From contig NZ_CP136187.1 of the NCBI RefSeq assembly GCF_033193315.1, positions 806,001 to 870,000 on the forward strand: a DNA stretch of 64,000 bases. The letters run 5' to 3'. Under the pieces are notes generated by a model. It saw only the letters and a list, made by a program, of their open reading frames with translations, made no database searches and had not been told where the DNA came from. Below, in pieces: positions 26,936 to 34,750 of this stretch; position 1 is the stretch's first letter; each line of letters begins with the position of its first letter. The position numbers and the translations under genes were made by a program. The stretch comes from Agathobaculum sp. NTUH-O15-33 (GTDB lineage: Bacteria > Bacillota > Clostridia > Oscillospirales > Butyricicoccaceae).

Positions 26936-27907
26936 ATGAGACAAGCCACAAAAGGAATGCTTTATAGGTTTACGGCAAATTACATGATCTTGATCGCCAT
27001 TTTTGTTCTATGCGCTTACAGCGCGATCGCAAATCCCGTCTTTTTGCGCATGGATAATGTTCTAAACGTCGGCCTACAGTCCGCCGCGATCGGGATCGCC
27101 GCGCTCGGCATGACGACGATCATGATCGGCGGCTATATCGATTTGTCGCTGCCGGGCATGTTCGCGCTCACCTCGGTCACATTTTGCAAGGCGGCCGAAT
27201 GGACGGGCAATCCATGGATCGCGATCCTTGCCGCGCTTGGAATGGGACTGGCCGCCGGCGCGCTCAACGGTGCGATCATGGTGCTGTTCGGCGCTAGAAC
27301 CATGAACAACATGCTGTTCATCTCCTATGGCATGGGTATGGTATTCAAGTCGCTGACGGCGTTTATCAACGACCGGGTCATCAACCTGACGCCGCACCCT
27401 GTGTTCAAGGCGATCGGAGAAGAACGCCTGCTGCGCGTCCCCATCTCCTTTTTGATCTTTTTGGCGATCGTGCTGCTGATGCATCTGTTTCTCAAAAAGA
27501 CCGTATCGGGAAAATCGATCTACTATTTAGGCTGTAATTACGAAGGCGCGCGGCTGGCCGGTATCAATACCAGACGCACGGTGCTGCTCATCTTTATAAT
27601 CGGCGGGTTACTGGCCGCGGCGGGATCGATCGTCAATGTTGCGCAGGTGTCGCAGGCAAGCACCAATTCGGGCTATAACTATGAAATCAACGCCATCACC
27701 GCGGCGGTGCTGGGCGGTACGGCGTTCAAGGGCGGCCGGGGCGGCGCGTTTAATACATTTTTGGGCGCGATTATGTTTGTGCTGCTGGCCAACTCGCTTC
27801 AGCTTCTGGGATTCAGCGCGTATGCGCAATATGCCATGAAGGGCCTTATTCTGGTGGCGGTGATCCTGCTGGACAGCAAAAAGGATGTTTTGGAGGCGCG
27901 AGGATGA
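26936..27907 (+). CDS. Sugar ABC transporter permease (RbsC type), system 2, first
   Basis: The 323-residue membrane protein has the family's IGIAALGMTTIMIGGYIDLSLPG segment (the SVG of typical members is LPG here) and YLGCNYEGARLAGIN as coupling loop. It overlaps the next permease by 4 bp, so system 2 likely uses a heterodimeric pore, unlike system 1. Confidence 0.92.
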   Translation: MRQATKGMLYRFTANYMILIAIFVLCAYSAIANPVFLRMDNVLNVGLQSAAIGIAALGMTTIMIGGYIDLSLPGMFALTSVTFCKAAEWTGNPWIAILAALGMGLAAGALNGAIMVLFGARTMNNMLFISYGMGMVFKSLTAFINDRVINLTPHPVFKAIGEERLLRVPISFLIFLAIVLLMHLFLKKTVSGKSIYYLGCNYEGARLAGINTRRTVLLIFIIGGLLAAAGSIVNVAQVSQASTNSGYNYEINAITAAVLGGTAFKGGRGGAFNTFLGAIMFVLLANSLQLLGFSAYAQYAMKGLILVAVILLDSKKDVLEARG

Positions 27908-28872
27908 AAAAAGAGATCTGGCGCCGCGACGGCGTACTTCGGTTTTTCAAAAAGAATATCGCGGTGGATATCATCATTTTGTTTTTTATAGTCGCTCCCT
28001 TTATGAATGCTTCTTTTCTCAGCGCCTACAACCTATCTCAGATATTGGTGCAGACCGCGACGACTCTAATCGTGGCGGTTGGGGTTATGTTTGTCATCAT
28101 CACGGGAGAATCCGATCTGTCTATTGGCGGCCTCATGTGTTTGTCGGGGATCGTGGCCATATACCTGCAGCCGGAACTTCCGCTGCCGGTCATTTTGCTG
28201 ATCGTCATGGCGATGGGCTGCGTGCTCGGCTGTTTGACCGGCCTGCTCGTATCCGTTTTAAAGCTCGATGCGTTTATTGTGACGCTGGGCATACAAATGA
28301 TCTATCTGGGCGTCAACCTGATCATAACGGACGGTCAAACCGTGGCGGGGGAAGACCCCGCGTTTGTACAATGGGGGACCGGCAAGCTGTTTCAATTTGT
28401 GCCCTATGCGTTTGTGATCGCGCTCACGCTGGTAGTGATCGCTTATTGGGTGCTTTCCCGCACCCAATTCGGCCGCGATTGCTACGCGGTGGGCGGCAAC
28501 TATGAGGTGGCGAAGTATGCGGGTATCCGCGTGGTGCGGCAAAAGCTCCTTTGCTATGTGATATGCGGCTGCTTGGCGGCTCTGGCGGGGTTCTTCCTGT
28601 CGGCGCGTATGAACGCGGGTAACGGTAATTTCGGTACCATGATCCCGTTTAACGTCCACTGCGGCATCGTCATCGGCGGCACGTATCTATCGGGCGGCAC
28701 GGGCGGCGCATGGCACACGCTGGCGGGTATTTTAATGATGAGTGTGCTGCAAAACGTGATGAATATTATAGGCGCGGACGCATATATCCAGCAGCTGGTG
28801 CAAGGGCTGATTATCGTATTGATTATCGGGTTTGCCTGTTACGAGCAAACGCGTAAAAAGCAAGCGGCCTGA
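27904..28872 (+). CDS. Sugar ABC transporter permease (RbsC type), system 2, second
   Basis: The 322-residue membrane protein has VGVMFVIITGESDLSIGG and AVGGNYEVAKYAGIR, matching RbsC-type permeases. Its ATG overlaps the stop of the first permease, ensuring coupled synthesis of a two-chain channel. The membrane core is typical, with roughly eight to ten hydrophobic segments. Confidence 0.92.
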   Translation: MKKEIWRRDGVLRFFKKNIAVDIIILFFIVAPFMNASFLSAYNLSQILVQTATTLIVAVGVMFVIITGESDLSIGGLMCLSGIVAIYLQPELPLPVILLIVMAMGCVLGCLTGLLVSVLKLDAFIVTLGIQMIYLGVNLIITDGQTVAGEDPAFVQWGTGKLFQFVPYAFVIALTLVVIAYWVLSRTQFGRDCYAVGGNYEVAKYAGIRVVRQKLLCYVICGCLAALAGFFLSARMNAGNGNFGTMIPFNVHCGIVIGGTYLSGGTGGAWHTLAGILMMSVLQNVMNIIGADAYIQQLVQGLIIVLIIGFACYEQTRKKQAA

Positions 28873-28895
28873 TCGCTTGGGAAAGGATAAAAGAC

Positions 28896-29378
28896 ATGAA
28901 AAAGAGGATTTTGAACGAACGGCTGGCCGCCATTTTGGCCAGCGCGAGACACGGCGAAATGATTTTTGTCGCGGATGCCGGCAGCGGTTCTTCCGACAAG
29001 GCGTTGGTGCCGCTCGATCCCAGCGTGGAGTATCTGGATTTGGGCGTGGTGACGGGGGTGCCCAGCTTTTTAGACGTCGTCACGGGCATGGCGGCGGCAG
29101 GCGATATCGAATCGATCATTGTGGCGGACGAAATGCCGCGGGTGAACCCCGCCTATTATCAGGCGTTGGTTGATCTGGTGGGCAAGGAAAATGTATGGCT
29201 GGTGCGGTACATTCCGGAACTTTATGACCTGCGCAACAAATGCAAAGCGATGGTGCAGACCGGCGACTATGGCCTGCAGGGCAATGCGATCTTGGTCGCG
29301 GGCTATCCCAGCGAGAATATTCCCCTGAAATGGCTGATGGACAGAGATCCGGAAACCTATAACGAAAAGGAGAAATAA
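28896..29378 (+). CDS. RbsD/FucU family sugar mutarotase
   Basis: The 160-residue protein resembles D-ribose pyranase and fucose mutarotase. ARHGEMIFVADAG aligns with RbsD's GHTDTLVVCDAG, in which the His is catalytic; DLGVVTGVPSFLDV and ADEMPRVNP also match. These enzymes convert ring forms of imported sugars so that a kinase or isomerase can act. Its place directly behind a ribose-type importer supports a free sugar as the imported substrate. It is slightly longer than RbsD, closer to FucU-like members. Confidence 0.85.
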   Translation: MKKRILNERLAAILASARHGEMIFVADAGSGSSDKALVPLDPSVEYLDLGVVTGVPSFLDVVTGMAAAGDIESIIVADEMPRVNPAYYQALVDLVGKENVWLVRYIPELYDLRNKCKAMVQTGDYGLQGNAILVAGYPSENIPLKWLMDRDPETYNEKEK

Positions 29379-29381
29379 ACA

Positions 29382-30155
29382 ATGCCGTACCTGTCAAACG
29401 AGCCAGCGGTGTTCTACCGGGTATGGAACACGGAATGCCCCAAGGCAAACGTTGTTTTCTTGCATGGAGCGGGCGAGCATAGCGGCTTATACCATCGGTT
29501 TGCCGCCGGGCTCAACGCGGAAGGATATCGGGTCTGGGCGATCGACCATATCGCCCATGGACATACGCCGGGCTCGGTCGAAGCGGTGTATGAAGTAAGC
29601 GCGCTGGCCGATAACGCACGCCGGCTGATTCGTTTGGCGCAAGAGGAGACTGACGCGTTAAAAACCGTGCTGATCGGCAATTCGCTGGGCGGCGTTACCG
29701 CCGGCTTGCTGATGAGCATGGAGGACGCGCCTGCGATCGCGGGGCTGGTGCTCACCTCAACGCCGCTGGCGCCGCTGCAAAACATCGATGAACTGGACAA
29801 GGCGATCATGTCGCTGGAGCCGACCTATCTGGACGAACTTGCCTCTGATCCCTTGCTGCCGCGTATGGAACCGCTGGATTATGACCGGCTGGACGCCGCT
29901 ATGTGCAAGGCGGTCGAACAAATGCAAAGCAAGGCCCCTTGCTGGCCGTTTCCTGTTTTGCTGATTAATGGGGAAAACGATGTGCTGGCCCTGCCCGAAA
30001 CGGCAAGGGCATGGGCAAAGAACATCCCGCGCGGCCGCGCGTTGACCATCAAGGGTGGACATCATGATATTCTCAATGATACGAGCTATGCCGTAGTGAC
30101 CCGTCTGATCGCTTCGTTTGTTTTGGAAGCGACAAACCCATATTTGCTGTACTAG
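29382..30155 (+). CDS. Alpha/beta hydrolase (monoacylglycerol lipase-like, Hydrolase_4)
   Basis: The 257-residue cytoplasmic hydrolase has the oxyanion HGAGEHSG near 28-35, the nucleophile elbow GNSLGG, the acid in NGENDVLA and the base in KGGHHD. There is no signal peptide. Only 3 bp separate it from the RbsD-like gene. It may deacylate an esterified sugar or lipid-linked substrate; I cannot name the ester. Confidence 0.85.
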   Translation: MPYLSNEPAVFYRVWNTECPKANVVFLHGAGEHSGLYHRFAAGLNAEGYRVWAIDHIAHGHTPGSVEAVYEVSALADNARRLIRLAQEETDALKTVLIGNSLGGVTAGLLMSMEDAPAIAGLVLTSTPLAPLQNIDELDKAIMSLEPTYLDELASDPLLPRMEPLDYDRLDAAMCKAVEQMQSKAPCWPFPVLLINGENDVLALPETARAWAKNIPRGRALTIKGGHHDILNDTSYAVVTRLIASFVLEATNPYLLY

Positions 30156-30178
30156 AGCGTCCCAAAGAGGCAAAATAC

Positions 30179-31549
30179 ATGAAAGTCTACACAAAGGATA
30201 TGACAAAAGGCTCACCAATACGGCTGATTCTGTTTTTTACGTTTCCGCTGCTTCTGGGCAACCTGTTTCAGCAGGGATATATGATAACAGATTCCATTAT
30301 TGTTGGCCGCGGGGTGGGGGTTCAAGCGCTTGCCTCGCTGGGCGCGACCGACTGGATCTACTGGCTGTTTCTATGGGCTGTGCAGGGCTTTACCAGTGGA
30401 TTTTCAGTCAGGATCGCACAGTCGTTCGGCGCGGGCGACCTAGGCGGCGTGCGTAAAACTACTGCGATGGTCTTTTTGCTTTGCGCTGTATTCGGTCTGG
30501 TGCTGACGGCGGCAGGGCTACTTTTGACAGACCCGCTGTTGACCCTGTTGCGTACGGAAACGGCGATTTTCAACGGTTCACAAATTTACCTTAACGTTAT
30601 GTTTGCGGGCATGTTGGCGGTCGTAGCCTATAATATGGGGGCCGCCATTCTGCGCTGTTTGGGAGATAGTCGCACGCCGCTGATCGCTATGATCGTTGCG
30701 GCGGTACTGAACGTCGCGCTGGATGCGGCGTTTGTGCTGGTATTCCATTGGGGGATATTCGGAGCGGCGTTTGCCACGGTTCTGGCGCAATTCTTTGCGT
30801 TTCTATATTGCGCTGCCGCGCTGCGCAGACTGCCGGTAATGAGACTGCATAAATCGGATTGGAAAGCGGATAAACAGCTGCTGAAAAATCTGGTGCGGCT
30901 TGGTATACCTGCCGCGTTTCAATATAGTATCATTTCAGTGGGCGGCATGGTGCTGCAATCGGTAATCAACGGCTATGGATTTGTGTTGATAGCTGGCTTT
31001 ACCGCTACCAACAAGCTTTATGGCGTGCTGGAGAGCACCTCGATCGCACTGGGGCAGGCGATGGTGACCTATATGGGACAAAACAGCGGGGCAAAGAAGA
31101 TCAAGCGTATCGATCAAGGCATGCGTGGCGTGACCATACTGTCCGCATTGTTTTCTACTGCTATTGCAGTGGTCATGATCGCTTTCGGCAGAAATATTCT
31201 CAGCCTGTTCGTATCGGCGGGCGAGCGGGACTCGGCGCAGGTGATTGAAATCGCATACCGTTATTTGTTCATCATGTGCTGCCCGCTGTTTTTACTATTT
31301 AGTGTTAATATTTATCGTTCCGCACTGCAAGGCTTGAATAAACTATCCCCCACAGTGATCTCCGGTTCGATCGAGATGATCATGCGAATCGGCGTGGCTC
31401 TGATTTTGCCGCGTCTGATTGGACAAGCGGGTATATTTTTTGCCGAGGTTGCAGCATGGGGAACAGCGGGCCTTTTTATGATAATATACTACTACAGCCA
31501 TATCGGGCGTATTAAACAGGAAATATCAGGTGAACCGGCCCCGCGCTAA
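30179..31549 (+). CDS. MATE family efflux transporter
   Basis: The 456-residue protein has about twelve hydrophobic segments and the MATE-type start (TKGSPIRLILFFTFPLLLGN), with MGAAILRCLGDSRTP typical of the first half. MATE proteins export organic cations or other metabolites using Na+ or H+ gradients. It ends the + strand run, 23 bp behind the hydrolase. It could export a by-product or toxic analogue from the pathway. Confidence 0.9.
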   Translation: MKVYTKDMTKGSPIRLILFFTFPLLLGNLFQQGYMITDSIIVGRGVGVQALASLGATDWIYWLFLWAVQGFTSGFSVRIAQSFGAGDLGGVRKTTAMVFLLCAVFGLVLTAAGLLLTDPLLTLLRTETAIFNGSQIYLNVMFAGMLAVVAYNMGAAILRCLGDSRTPLIAMIVAAVLNVALDAAFVLVFHWGIFGAAFATVLAQFFAFLYCAAALRRLPVMRLHKSDWKADKQLLKNLVRLGIPAAFQYSIISVGGMVLQSVINGYGFVLIAGFTATNKLYGVLESTSIALGQAMVTYMGQNSGAKKIKRIDQGMRGVTILSALFSTAIAVVMIAFGRNILSLFVSAGERDSAQVIEIAYRYLFIMCCPLFLLFSVNIYRSALQGLNKLSPTVISGSIEMIMRIGVALILPRLIGQAGIFFAEVAAWGTAGLFMIIYYYSHIGRIKQEISGEPAPR

Positions 31550-31606
31550 GAGATATTGAATAAGTGCCGTGTGGATTTGGATATTTTGCAGTGATGAAAA
31601 AAGAGC

Positions 31607-31660
31607 ATGCAACAACGCCCCGGGCGCTCCTTTAGGGGAGCGCCCGGGGCGTTGTTGCAT
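31607..31660 (-). terminator. Terminator between MATE and PatB-like genes
   Basis: A 24-bp perfect stem (31607-31630 with 31637-31660) is followed on the minus strand by CTTTTTT. It terminates the minus-strand cluster and probably the + strand sugar run as well. Confidence 0.85.
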
Positions 31661-31689
31661 ATGTGCGGTAAAAATGCAGCAGCGATCGT

Positions 31690-32871
31690 TTAGCAGCGCG
31701 CCGTGGCAAACGCTTCATAGGAGCGCACGCCTTTTTGCAGGCGTGCGAGTCCGTCCGTCAGGCGCTTTCGCGGACAGGCGATGTTCATGCGCAAAAAGCG
31801 GTCGCCGTTGCCGCCGAATTCCGCGCCGGGGGATAGCCAAAGCCCGGTCTCGTTCCGGATATGCCGGGCAAGCTCCTGAGACGACCAGCCTGCTTTGCCG
31901 CAATCCAGCCACAACAAATAGGTTGCCTGCGAAGGCACGAGCGATAGCTGCGTAAGCTCTGCCGCTAGAAATTCTCGGACCAGCGTTTTGCCGGCGGAAA
32001 TGTGTTCCCGCAGCGCGTCCAGCCACGCGCCGCCCTGTGTAAAGGCGGCGATCGCCGCGTCAATGGCAAAGGCGTTGGGCTCGGCTATTTCGTCGGTATT
32101 CAGCGCCCGCCATACCTTGTGCCGCAACGTGGGATCGGGCGCCATGGCCGCCGCGGTTTGCAGCCCGGCCAAATTGAACGCCTTGGTCGGCGCGAGACAG
32201 GTAACGCTGTTTTGCATGCAATGCGCGGATACGGATGCAAAAGGCACATAGGCGCGGCCCGGATCGGTCAAATCGCAGTGGATCTCGTCGGACAGCACCA
32301 GTACGTGATGCGTCCAGCACAGCTCGCCGATGCGGGCGAGCGTTTCGCGGCTCCACAGGTTGCCTGTTGGGTTGTGCGGATTGCATAGCAGCAGCAGCGC
32401 GGTCTGCGGGTCGGCAAGCTTGCGCTCTAAATCCTCCCAATCGATGCGGTAGGCCGCGCCGTCGTAAGCAAGCGGGCTTTCAAGCACGCGCCTGCCGTTG
32501 TTCCGGATCGAGCTGAAAAAGCAACCGTACACCGGCGTCATCACCAGTACGTTTTCGCCGGGCGTGGTCAGCTTGCGGATGACGCTGGATAGAATGGGGA
32601 CCACGCCCGAGGCGAACACCAGCCAGTCTTTCTCCATGGCGAAGCCGTGCCGCTCGCGCCACCAGCCGCAGATCGCCTCATACCACTCCTCCGGCACGGT
32701 CGAGTAGCCGAACAGACCGCTTGCGGCGCGGGCCTTGATTGCGGCTGTGATCTCGGGCGCGGCGGCAAAGTCCATGTCCGCAACCCACATGGGCAGTTCA
32801 TTTTCCGCCGCGCTCCACTTGAGAGAATGCGTGCCGCGCCGGTCAATCAACGTGTCAAAATCATAATTCAA
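31690..32871 (-). CDS. MalY/PatB-type PLP-dependent C-S lyase or aminotransferase
   Basis: The roughly 393-residue fold-type I enzyme resembles MalY/PatB cystathionine beta-lyases: NELPMWVADMDF near the start, CNPHNPTGNLW, SDEIHCDLT, and the PLP lysine in APTKAFNLAGLQ. I place the start at TTG 32871, since the product then begins NYDFDTLIDRRGTHSLKW as in relatives, with a weak AGGTG before it. The family cleaves C-S bonds in cystathionine or cysteine conjugates. It is the last gene of the LysR-linked cluster. Confidence 0.87.
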   Translation of the reverse strand: MNYDFDTLIDRRGTHSLKWSAAENELPMWVADMDFAAAPEITAAIKARAASGLFGYSTVPEEWYEAICGWWRERHGFAMEKDWLVFASGVVPILSSVIRKLTTPGENVLVMTPVYGCFFSSIRNNGRRVLESPLAYDGAAYRIDWEDLERKLADPQTALLLLCNPHNPTGNLWSRETLARIGELCWTHHVLVLSDEIHCDLTDPGRAYVPFASVSAHCMQNSVTCLAPTKAFNLAGLQTAAAMAPDPTLRHKVWRALNTDEIAEPNAFAIDAAIAAFTQGGAWLDALREHISAGKTLVREFLAAELTQLSLVPSQATYLLWLDCGKAGWSSQELARHIRNETGLWLSPGAEFGGNGDRFLRMNIACPRKRLTDGLARLQKGVRSYEAFATARC

Positions 32872-32885
32872 GAATGCACCTGCTT

Positions 32886-33017
32886 TCAGTCGGTCCGAAC
32901 GGTCGCTTCCACCTTGCCCGCGCCGAGCGCCGCCGCCAGTCCGGCGGGTTCGTCCACTTGGCCCAAACGGGAATAGCGATACGAGCGGGAAAAGCCTTTG
33001 TAAAACAGCACCCATTT
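32886..33017 (-). pseudogene. C-terminal remnant of a cyclophilin-fold protein
   Basis: The 43 codons WVLFYKGFSRSYRYSRLGQVD and onward to the stop at 32886 match, almost residue for residue, the end of the cyclophilin-fold lipoprotein at 41873 (VLFYESLQSTYQYTRLGSVDD). The rest of that protein and its signal peptide are missing. It sits between the PatB-like and reductase genes and looks like a leftover from a duplicated copy. Confidence 0.65.
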
Positions 33018-33039
33018 TTCATGCGGCAGCGCCCCTCTC

Positions 33040-33582
33040 TTAAACGGTTTTTCCCATCCGGTACGCAGATTCGAGCGCGGCGGGAAAATTCTTGATTTGT
33101 CCCATGCCGTCCGCGCCGCAGCCGCGCGCCACACCGGCGAGTTTCGCGCTTTCAAAGCAGGAAATCCAGCCCTCCAACCCTTGCACAGCGCCGTCCGTCG
33201 CGCTATTGTCGCTGTCCGCCGCCGTGGCCAACAAGTAGATATCCCGAAACGCGTACTCGCCCGGAAAAAGCGGATTGGAGCGGTCGAGCAGCGTTTTCAT
33301 CTGCCCGCACATTTCGTAAAAATAGATCGGCGTGGCGAAGGCGATGACTTCCGCCTGCCGCATCTTTTCCACGATCTCGTTTGCGTCGTCCCGGATCACG
33401 CAGCGCCGCGTCTTTTGGCACGCCAGACAGCCCCGGCAAAAACCGATCGTTTTGTCATACAGGCACACCTTTTCCGTTTCGTGTCCCGCGTCCCTCGCGC
33501 CGCGCAGGAATTCATTTGCCAGCGTTTCCGAATTACCGTCAATGCGCGGGCTGGTGCAAACGACCAGAACTTTCTTACTCAT
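33040..33582 (-). CDS. Flavodoxin-like NAD(P)H-dependent reductase
   Basis: The 180-residue protein has the FMN loop [13 protein letters not shown] (10-22) and the cysteine pair CRGCLAC (49-55), similar to the reductase at 7974. [18 protein letters not shown] is the flavin-edge motif. The start codon overlaps the acetyltransferase stop by 4 bp. It may supply electrons in sulfur or quinone chemistry with its cluster partners; the acceptor is unknown. Confidence 0.88.
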   Translation of the reverse strand: MSKKVLVVCTSPRIDGNSETLANEFLRGARDAGHETEKVCLYDKTIGFCRGCLACQKTRRCVIRDDANEIVEKMRQAEVIAFATPIYFYEMCGQMKTLLDRSNPLFPGEYAFRDIYLLATAADSDNSATDGAVQGLEGWISCFESAKLAGVARGCGADGMGQIKNFPAALESAYRMGKTV

Positions 33583-34130
33583 ATTGTTTCCTCCGTTTTG
33601 ATTTTTTTCATGATACGGGCGGGCACGCCGCCTACAACAGTACGCGGCGGCACGTCCTTGGTGACCACCGCGCCCGCCGCGACGATCGCGCCGTCGCCAA
33701 TGGTCACGCCGGGAACAACGGTCGCGTTTGCGCCGATCCAGACGGATTGACCGATTACGATCGGCGCGGGGCGCATGATATGCCGCCGCGCCGGGTCTTC
33801 CTCGTGGTTGAGCGTCGCCAGCACCACGTTATGTCCGATCAGCGCGTTATCGCCGATCACGATGCCGCCCTGATCCTGAAAGCGGCAGCCGGTGTTGATG
33901 AATACGTTTTTGCCGACACGGATATTTTTGCCGTAATCGGTGTAGAAGGGCGGGAACAGGCAAAAGCTATCGTCCTCCGGTTGGCCGATCAACGCGAAGA
34001 AAAGCGCCCGCACCTTTTCCGGTTCGTGGTAGGCCCCGTTCAGTTCCTGTGTCAGCCGAAGCGCGCGCTCGCTTGCGGCGCGCATAACGGCCGGGTTCTG
34101 CAACCCTAAAGCGATCTCTTGATTCTCCAT
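33579..34130 (-). CDS. Sugar O-acetyltransferase (maltose/galactoside acetyltransferase family)
   Basis: The 183-residue left-handed beta-helix protein has hexapeptide repeats ([42 protein letters not shown]) and the family ending [13 protein letters not shown]. The catalytic His is in LNHEEDP. It transfers acetyl from acetyl-CoA to sugar hydroxyls, possibly detoxifying non-metabolisable sugars. It overlaps the reductase gene. Confidence 0.9.
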   Translation of the reverse strand: MENQEIALGLQNPAVMRAASERALRLTQELNGAYHEPEKVRALFFALIGQPEDDSFCLFPPFYTDYGKNIRVGKNVFINTGCRFQDQGGIVIGDNALIGHNVVLATLNHEEDPARRHIMRPAPIVIGQSVWIGANATVVPGVTIGDGAIVAAGAVVTKDVPPRTVVGGVPARIMKKIKTEETI

Positions 34131-34136
34131 CCTCTT

Positions 34137-34709
34137 TTACTCCTCCGCGCTGATGTGGACGATCTTATTGCCCCAGCCCTCCAGCACGGGATTTTCCGTG
34201 ACCGCGGTCTGGAATTCATCGGTAACCGCAAACGTACCGATTTTGGTGTACTCCCCCGCGACCTCCGCGTCCTGATAAAACAGCACGATGCGGCCCGGCT
34301 CGGCGTAATACACCTCGCCCGCTTTTTCGGATGAAACGTCAGTGGGCGCGGCGGGTACCTCATACCGGCTGGGGATGTCGTAATACTGCATGACCTCCCA
34401 GTTTTCAAAGTCGTCATAGTGGTAAATGGGTAGCCGCCAAGCGGCCGTGCCCACATAGCCCGCGATCGCGGCGGCGGTCTCGTTGTCCTCCAGCTGCATG
34501 GTAAAGGGCGCGCCGTCGTCGCCAAAGCGGACTGTGAGCGCGGTCGGCGCCGCGGCAGGTTCGCCGCCGGTATCGGCGGGCTGGGTCACCGTTTCGCCGG
34601 GAGCGGCGGCGTCTGCCGTGTTTTCCGTGTTGTTCCGGCCGCAGCCGGTCAGCAGCGCGATCGTCGCCAGCAGGATAGCCGGCAGTATGGATAAGCGTTT
34701 TCTTCTCAT
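34137..34709 (-). CDS. Cyclophilin-fold lipoprotein
   Basis: The 190-residue protein starts at ATG 34709 behind GGAAGGA, with a lipoprotein signal peptide (lipobox LLTGC, cysteine near 23) and an Ala/Thr/Pro linker. The body (TVRFGDDGAPFTMQLEDNETAAAI, LPIYHYDDFENWEVMQYYDIP, IVLFYQD) matches the cyclophilin-like fold domain family, with unclear peptidyl-prolyl isomerase activity. A second copy lies at 41873 and a fragment at 32886. It likely sits on the outer face of the membrane beside the ABC system in this cluster. Confidence 0.8.
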   Translation of the reverse strand: MRRKRLSILPAILLATIALLTGCGRNNTENTADAAAPGETVTQPADTGGEPAAAPTALTVRFGDDGAPFTMQLEDNETAAAIAGYVGTAAWRLPIYHYDDFENWEVMQYYDIPSRYEVPAAPTDVSSEKAGEVYYAEPGRIVLFYQDAEVAGEYTKIGTFAVTDEFQTAVTENPVLEGWGNKIVHISAEE

Positions 34710-34750
34710 AAGTTTTCCTTCCCGCGCCGCACCGGGCGCATCGTAAGCGG

